The translations under genes were made by a program, and so were the position numbers. Positions 60,640 through 64,000 of a DNA stretch of 64,000 nt are shown here, one piece after another. Below the pieces are notes generated by a model. It had not been told where the DNA came from, did not search any database, and saw nothing but the letters and a program-made list of their open reading frames with translations. The number at the start of each line of letters is the position of its first letter. Within the stretch, counting starts at the first letter, position 1. Source of the DNA: an uncultured bacterium (GTDB lineage: Bacteria > Bipolaricaulota > Bipolaricaulia > UBA7950 > UBA9294); assembly GCA_903857865.1 (NCBI GenBank), contig CAIOGO010000010.1:124001-188000 (forward strand), read 5' to 3'.

Positions 60640-61959
60640 ATGGACATCGTCGAGATCATCCGCAAGAAGCGCGACGGCGGTGTGTTGACCCGGGACGAGA
60701 TCGCATTCTGGATCTCAGGAACGGTCTCGGGTTCCGTCCCCGACTACCAGGTTTCCGCGCTCCTCATGGCCCTCTTCTTTCGCGGCATGAGCGACGAGGA
60801 GACGTCCGTCCTAACCGACGTCATGGCGCACTCCGGCTCGATGTTCACTCCGGGCGATCTCGGCGGGTACACGGTCGACAAACACTCGACCGGCGGCGTG
60901 GGGGACAAGACGACGCTTGTCCTCATCCCGCTTCTCGCGGCGGCCGGGCTCAAGGTGGGCAAGCTGTCCGGGCGCGCGCTCGGCCACACGGGAGGGACGA
61001 TCGACAAGCTCGAATCGATCCCCGGCTTCCGCGCGGATCTATCCCGCGACCGCTTCCTTGACCTTGTCCGTCGCACCGGACTTGCGTTGGCCGATCACAC
61101 GACCGACATGGTTCCCGCCGATCGGATCCTATATGAGCTTCGCGATGTCACCGCGACCGTCGACTCCTTACCGCTCATCGTCGCGTCCATCATGTCGAAG
61201 AAGATCGCCGGCGGCGCGCAGGCGATCGTCATCGACGTGAAGACGGGGGCCGGCGCGTTCTTGCCGAAGCTCGAGGACTCGCGCCGCTTGGCGCGGGCGC
61301 TCGTCTCGATCGGCGAGAGACTCGGCCGGAAGATGGCAGCCGTGATCACCGACATGTCTCAGCCGCTCGGCCGAAGGGTGGGAAATGCCATCGAGGTCCG
61401 CGAGGCGATCGACACGCTCAAAGGAGCCGGGCCGGAGGATCTCGCCACTCTGTGCTGTGAGCTGGGCGCCGAGCTTCTCGTCTTCGCAGGAAAGGCTCCG
61501 ACTCGACCCGCGGCCGTCGCCGAGCTGAGGAGGCTCCTGAAGGATGGCTCTGCCCTCGCGAAGTTCCGCGAACTGATCAAGAACCAGGGAGGCAAGGCCG
61601 AGGTTCTCGATCGTCCAGATCTCTTGCCCGCCGCAGCGAAACGAAGCGATGTCCTCGCCGGCGAGGCCGGAACGATCCGCCGCCTGGATGCGCTGCTCGT
61701 CGGTCGCGGTGCGAACGCGCTCGGCGCCGGGCGAACAAAGAAAGAGGACGCGATCGATCCGGCCGTCGGCGTCGAACTCGTGAGGAAGATCGGCGAGCGC
61801 GTGGAGAAGAACGGCGTTCTCGCCATCCTCCACGTCAACGACGAGACGCACGTCGCGGAGGCACGGCACCTGGTGGAGTCAGCCTACGAGATCGACCCAA
61901 GCGAAGCGCCGTGCGCGCCTCCGCCGCTCATCGTCGAACGCATCCTCGGCGCCGCCTAG
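60640..61959 (+). CDS. deoA: thymidine/pyrimidine-nucleoside phosphorylase
   Basis: The enzyme splits thymidine, uridine or deoxyuridine with phosphate into base and (deoxy)ribose-1-phosphate. The 439-residue protein has the phosphate-site segment KHSTGGVGDKTTLVLIPLLAA, the family signature SGRALGHTGGTIDKLESIPGF, and the nucleobase contacts YELRDVTATVDSLPLIVASIMSKKIAGGA. Length and domain layout suit either DeoA or the wider pyrimidine-nucleoside phosphorylase (Pdp). It lies beside the nucleoside importer and opposite cytidine deaminase, which makes uptake and breakdown of nucleosides likely. It is not followed by a gene on its strand before the convergent cdd. Confidence 0.94.
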   Translation: MDIVEIIRKKRDGGVLTRDEIAFWISGTVSGSVPDYQVSALLMALFFRGMSDEETSVLTDVMAHSGSMFTPGDLGGYTVDKHSTGGVGDKTTLVLIPLLAAAGLKVGKLSGRALGHTGGTIDKLESIPGFRADLSRDRFLDLVRRTGLALADHTTDMVPADRILYELRDVTATVDSLPLIVASIMSKKIAGGAQAIVIDVKTGAGAFLPKLEDSRRLARALVSIGERLGRKMAAVITDMSQPLGRRVGNAIEVREAIDTLKGAGPEDLATLCCELGAELLVFAGKAPTRPAAVAELRRLLKDGSALAKFRELIKNQGGKAEVLDRPDLLPAAAKRSDVLAGEAGTIRRLDALLVGRGANALGAGRTKKEDAIDPAVGVELVRKIGERVEKNGVLAILHVNDETHVAEARHLVESAYEIDPSEAPCAPPPLIVERILGAA

Positions 61960-62005
61960 GTATTCTTGAGGCGCGGTCCACGAGGCGTCGCCCTACGGCG
62001 GAACC

Positions 62006-62389
62006 CTACGGTTCGAGCGTGAACGCGTCGGGAAGGAGTTCGGCGATCGTCGTACGCGTGTAGTCCCCCTGAGGGTTCCCCATGAGAACCTCGAGCTTTG
62101 GCGCATGCTCGTGCAGCACCTGCCGACAGGCGCCGCACGGGCGGCAGTGGTCGGACTGGCAGGACACGGCGATCTTCACGAACTCCCGCTTCCCTTCCGA
62201 GATGGCCTTGAACAACGCAACCCGCTCGGCGCAAAGGGAGAGGCCGTTGACGGCGTTCTCGATGTTGACGCCCGTGACCACGGTCCCGTCGGCGCACAGG
62301 AGAGCTGCCCCTACGGGGAACTCCGAGTACGGCGCGTAGGCGAGCCGACGGACGTCGTTCGCCAGCTTCACGAGATCTCGATCGTTCAT
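62006..62389 (-). CDS. cdd: cytidine deaminase
   Basis: The enzyme deaminates cytidine and deoxycytidine to uridine and deoxyuridine, feeding the phosphorylase next to it. The 127-residue product starts at the ATG at 62389 (MNDRDLVKLANDVRRLAYAPYSEFPVG), sharing one base with the upstream stop (TGATG). Zinc ligands and catalytic Glu are in NGLSLCAERVALF and the SDHCRPCGACRQVLHE segment. It is the small homotetrameric type. It is convergent with the phosphorylase gene, 46 nt away. Confidence 0.95.
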   Translation of the reverse strand: MNDRDLVKLANDVRRLAYAPYSEFPVGAALLCADGTVVTGVNIENAVNGLSLCAERVALFKAISEGKREFVKIAVSCQSDHCRPCGACRQVLHEHAPKLEVLMGNPQGDYTRTTIAELLPDAFTLEP

Positions 62390-63234
62390 CAGAAACGGAT
62401 CACCACTCCCACAGCGCCCGCCAATCCTCCGACGTGGAGGTCCCACCATCCAACCCACTCAACCATCGGCTGGACGAGTCTCGCTTCGGCGAAAAGGCGC
62501 AGGAACGGGAAGCCGACTTCCAGGCGCGCGCCGACGTGCGCAGCGAGCGCCGACCAGCGGACGTCATCCAGGTGAAGAGCGGCGAGTGCTGCATCGACGC
62601 CCTCTGCCCACTCCGGCGGAAGTTCGCGGCCGACGTCGACGGTCACCGCGCCGCCGGTCCAGTCGATCCCTGCCGATAGGTTGAGCGCAGCAATGACGAT
62701 GTCGAACCGCTTCACCGCTTCGACGGAGATGGCCCACGCTGAGAGATCGGCATCCACGGTGAAGCGCGCTGTCTCGTCACCCAGTGCAAATTCCTCGTCC
62801 AGGAGCGGATCGGGGATCTCAACCCCCGCCATGTCCGCGATGCCGCGGACGATCCCACTGCTCAGGATCCCGCCGGAAAGCCGCACGCCGTCGACAACGA
62901 CGAACGGAAGCGGGATCTCAATTCCTCCTCCGATCATGGGAATGGGAACCAGCGTGGGGAACGCCGTGAGGCCCGCGTTCACGGCCGCAATCGCGGAGTC
63001 AAAGTCCGCCGCCAGGTCGGCGAGTTCGTCCGGTGGCATGCCTTGGTCGGCGAGAAGGGTGAGCAACTCGTCGGAGGCGCCGTGCAACGCAACGGGGACC
63101 CTCGCAAGGGTCCCCGCGACGTCCAGCGAGACGACCTCGCACCCCAGATCGAAGCCGCCAGCACGCACGCACGCTGCCCCCAGCACGAGGACGAACAGAA
63201 CGATGGCAGCCGCTGCAGTTCCCCTCGATATCAT
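62389..63234 (-). CDS. secreted hypothetical protein, possible outer-membrane beta-barrel
   Basis: The 281-residue product starts at the ATG at 63234, which overlaps the acyl-CoA synthetase stop (ATGA); a GTG-like longer frame exists but is unneeded. It has a signal peptide (SRGTAAAAIVLFVLVLGAACVRA). Many alternating hydrophobic strands follow from about residue 150 (ARFTVDADLSAWAISVEAVKRFDIVIAALNLSAGIDW), and it ends VGVVIRF. The final aromatic residue is typical of outer-membrane beta-barrels. I recognise no family. It is co-transcribed with cdd, so a link with nucleoside uptake across the outer membrane is possible but unproven. Confidence 0.6.
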   Translation of the reverse strand: MISRGTAAAAIVLFVLVLGAACVRAGGFDLGCEVVSLDVAGTLARVPVALHGASDELLTLLADQGMPPDELADLAADFDSAIAAVNAGLTAFPTLVPIPMIGGGIEIPLPFVVVDGVRLSGGILSSGIVRGIADMAGVEIPDPLLDEEFALGDETARFTVDADLSAWAISVEAVKRFDIVIAALNLSAGIDWTGGAVTVDVGRELPPEWAEGVDAALAALHLDDVRWSALAAHVGARLEVGFPFLRLFAEARLVQPMVEWVGWWDLHVGGLAGAVGVVIRF

Positions 63235-64000
63235 CGCCGATCCCAGCCCTCCCATTCCTTCCTCTTCAGCTCGGCGCGCTTGATCTTGCCGCTCATCGTC
63301 TTCGGAAGCTCCGTGACGTATTCGATCGCGCGCGGGTACTTGTACGGCGCCGTGACCTTCTTGACGTGGTCTTGAAGCTCTTTCGTCAGCTCGGCGGACG
63401 GCGCGAAGCCCTTGGCGAGAATGACGAACGCTTTCACAATCTCGCCCCGCTCGCGGTGCGGCGCGGCTACCGCAGCCGCTTCGACGACCGCCGGGTGACT
63501 GACGAGCGCGTCCTCAACCTCGAATGGCCCGATGCGATAGCCGGAGGTCAAGATGACGTCGTCGGCACGACCTTCAAAGAAGAGATACCCGTCCTTGTCT
63601 GCCTTCGCGAGGTCTCCGGTGCGGTACCAGCCGCCGGAAAACGCTTCCTTGTCGAGCTCGGGCGCGTTCCAGTAGCCGTCGAAGATCGCCGGGTTCCCCG
63701 GCTTGAGCGCGATCTCCCCTACCTCGCCCTGCTTAACCAGGTTGCCGCTCTCGTCGATGAGCACGACGCCGGGACCCGGAGACGGAAGGCCCATGGCGCC
63801 GGGCTTCACCGGGAGCCCCGGCAGATTGCAGACAAGGCAGACGCTCTCGGTCTGGCCATAGCCGTCGCGAATGGTCACGCCGAACGCGCGTTTGAACGCC
63901 TCGATCGGCTCGACGTTGAGCGGCTCGCCGGCCGACAGAGCGTCCTTCAAGTAGATCTTGTGTTTCCCCATGTCGGGCACCTGCGCAAAGAGGCGATACT
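63231..64000 (-). CDS. acyl-CoA/acetyl-CoA synthetase (AMP-forming), 5' end outside window
   Basis: The visible 256 residues are the C-terminal half of an AMP-dependent synthetase; the frame is open to the window edge, so the start lies beyond 64000. Motifs: DGYGQTES (A5), GEVGEIALKPG, WYRTGDLAKADKDGYLFFEGRADDVILTSGYRIGPFEVE (A7-A8), and the A10 lysine in PKTMSGKIKRAEL. This pattern is of the ACSM or acetate/propionate-type acyl-CoA ligases (activating short or medium chain acids). It may be the first gene of an operon with the secreted protein and cytidine deaminase. Confidence 0.92.
   Translation of the reverse strand, partial: YRLFAQVPDMGKHKIYLKDALSAGEPLNVEPIEAFKRAFGVTIRDGYGQTESVCLVCNLPGLPVKPGAMGLPSPGPGVVLIDESGNLVKQGEVGEIALKPGNPAIFDGYWNAPELDKEAFSGGWYRTGDLAKADKDGYLFFEGRADDVILTSGYRIGPFEVEDALVSHPAVVEAAAVAAPHRERGEIVKAFVILAKGFAPSAELTKELQDHVKKVTAPYKYPRAIEYVTELPKTMSGKIKRAELKRKEWEGWDRR

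Overview
The window is high-GC, densely coded bacterial chromosome. It carries one tRNA gene, about sixty supportable protein genes (two cut by the window edges) and one transposase remnant. Gene content points to an envelope with two membranes: lptC-lptB (LPS export), lgt and lnt (lipoprotein maturation) and an E. coli-style YidC with a large periplasmic domain. PKD, DUF4384 and PEGA proteins, TatT-like proteins, a Thermotoga-type ferredoxin, a BmpA nucleoside transporter and many sigma70-type promoters suggest a little-studied deep-branching anaerobe. Bipolaricaulota (Acetothermia) is my guess from gene style only and is low confidence; nothing here fixes the taxon.

Layout. 1-1500 is an accessory edge: a cut PD-(D/E)XK-like protein, a possible small membrane peptide, the 3' remnant of a REP-associated transposase and several palindromes. 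1513-4884 (minus) is yidC-khpB-mnmE. It diverges from a riboflavin operon, ribE-ribBA-ribH, that runs into hisS, an adenosine-specific kinase-like gene and an RND/MMPL exporter (4976-11836). 12434-14414 holds two tandem TatT-like secreted proteins separated by an array of five small palindromes. 14555-23629 holds ferredoxin, patatin, an EamA transporter, ahcY (followed by decayed tandem copies of its own 3' end), an S41 protease, gpsA, a GGR-type flavoprotein and an O-antigen-ligase/TPR protein. 23728-31076 is secA followed by hrcA-grpE-dnaK-dnaJ under a classical promoter with a CIRCE element. 31084-37533 holds rdgB, secG, pyrG-lptC-lptB, lgt and lnt. 37612-43404 holds a PKD/beta-propeller lipoprotein and an ECF sigma operon with a membrane-anchored CBM48-like protein and a DUF4384-PEGA-4xPKD secreted protein. 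43498-49450 holds an unusual nuclease-fold-like protein, mraY, tRNA-Leu(CAG), a CRP/FNR regulator, a PAS histidine kinase and a response regulator.

49815-64000 is the most coherent functional block. It holds a complete BmpA/NupABC-type nucleoside importer, then a PhnD/PhnC/PhnE/PhnE-type importer whose two permeases both carry an RDD-like N-terminal domain, then pyrimidine-nucleoside phosphorylase, with cytidine deaminase, a putative outer-membrane protein and an acyl-CoA synthetase on the other strand. Together they look like uptake and breakdown of nucleosides with a second importer of unknown substrate. Both binding-protein genes are followed by strong hairpins just before their ATPase genes, which suggests excess production of the binding proteins.

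Across the window many promoters fit the pattern TTGNNN, 17-18 bp, TANNNT. For several genes the -10 box lies only 6-11 nt before the start codon, which implies leaderless or nearly leaderless mRNAs. Coordinates, motifs and hairpins were read by eye. No database search, alignment or folding program was run.
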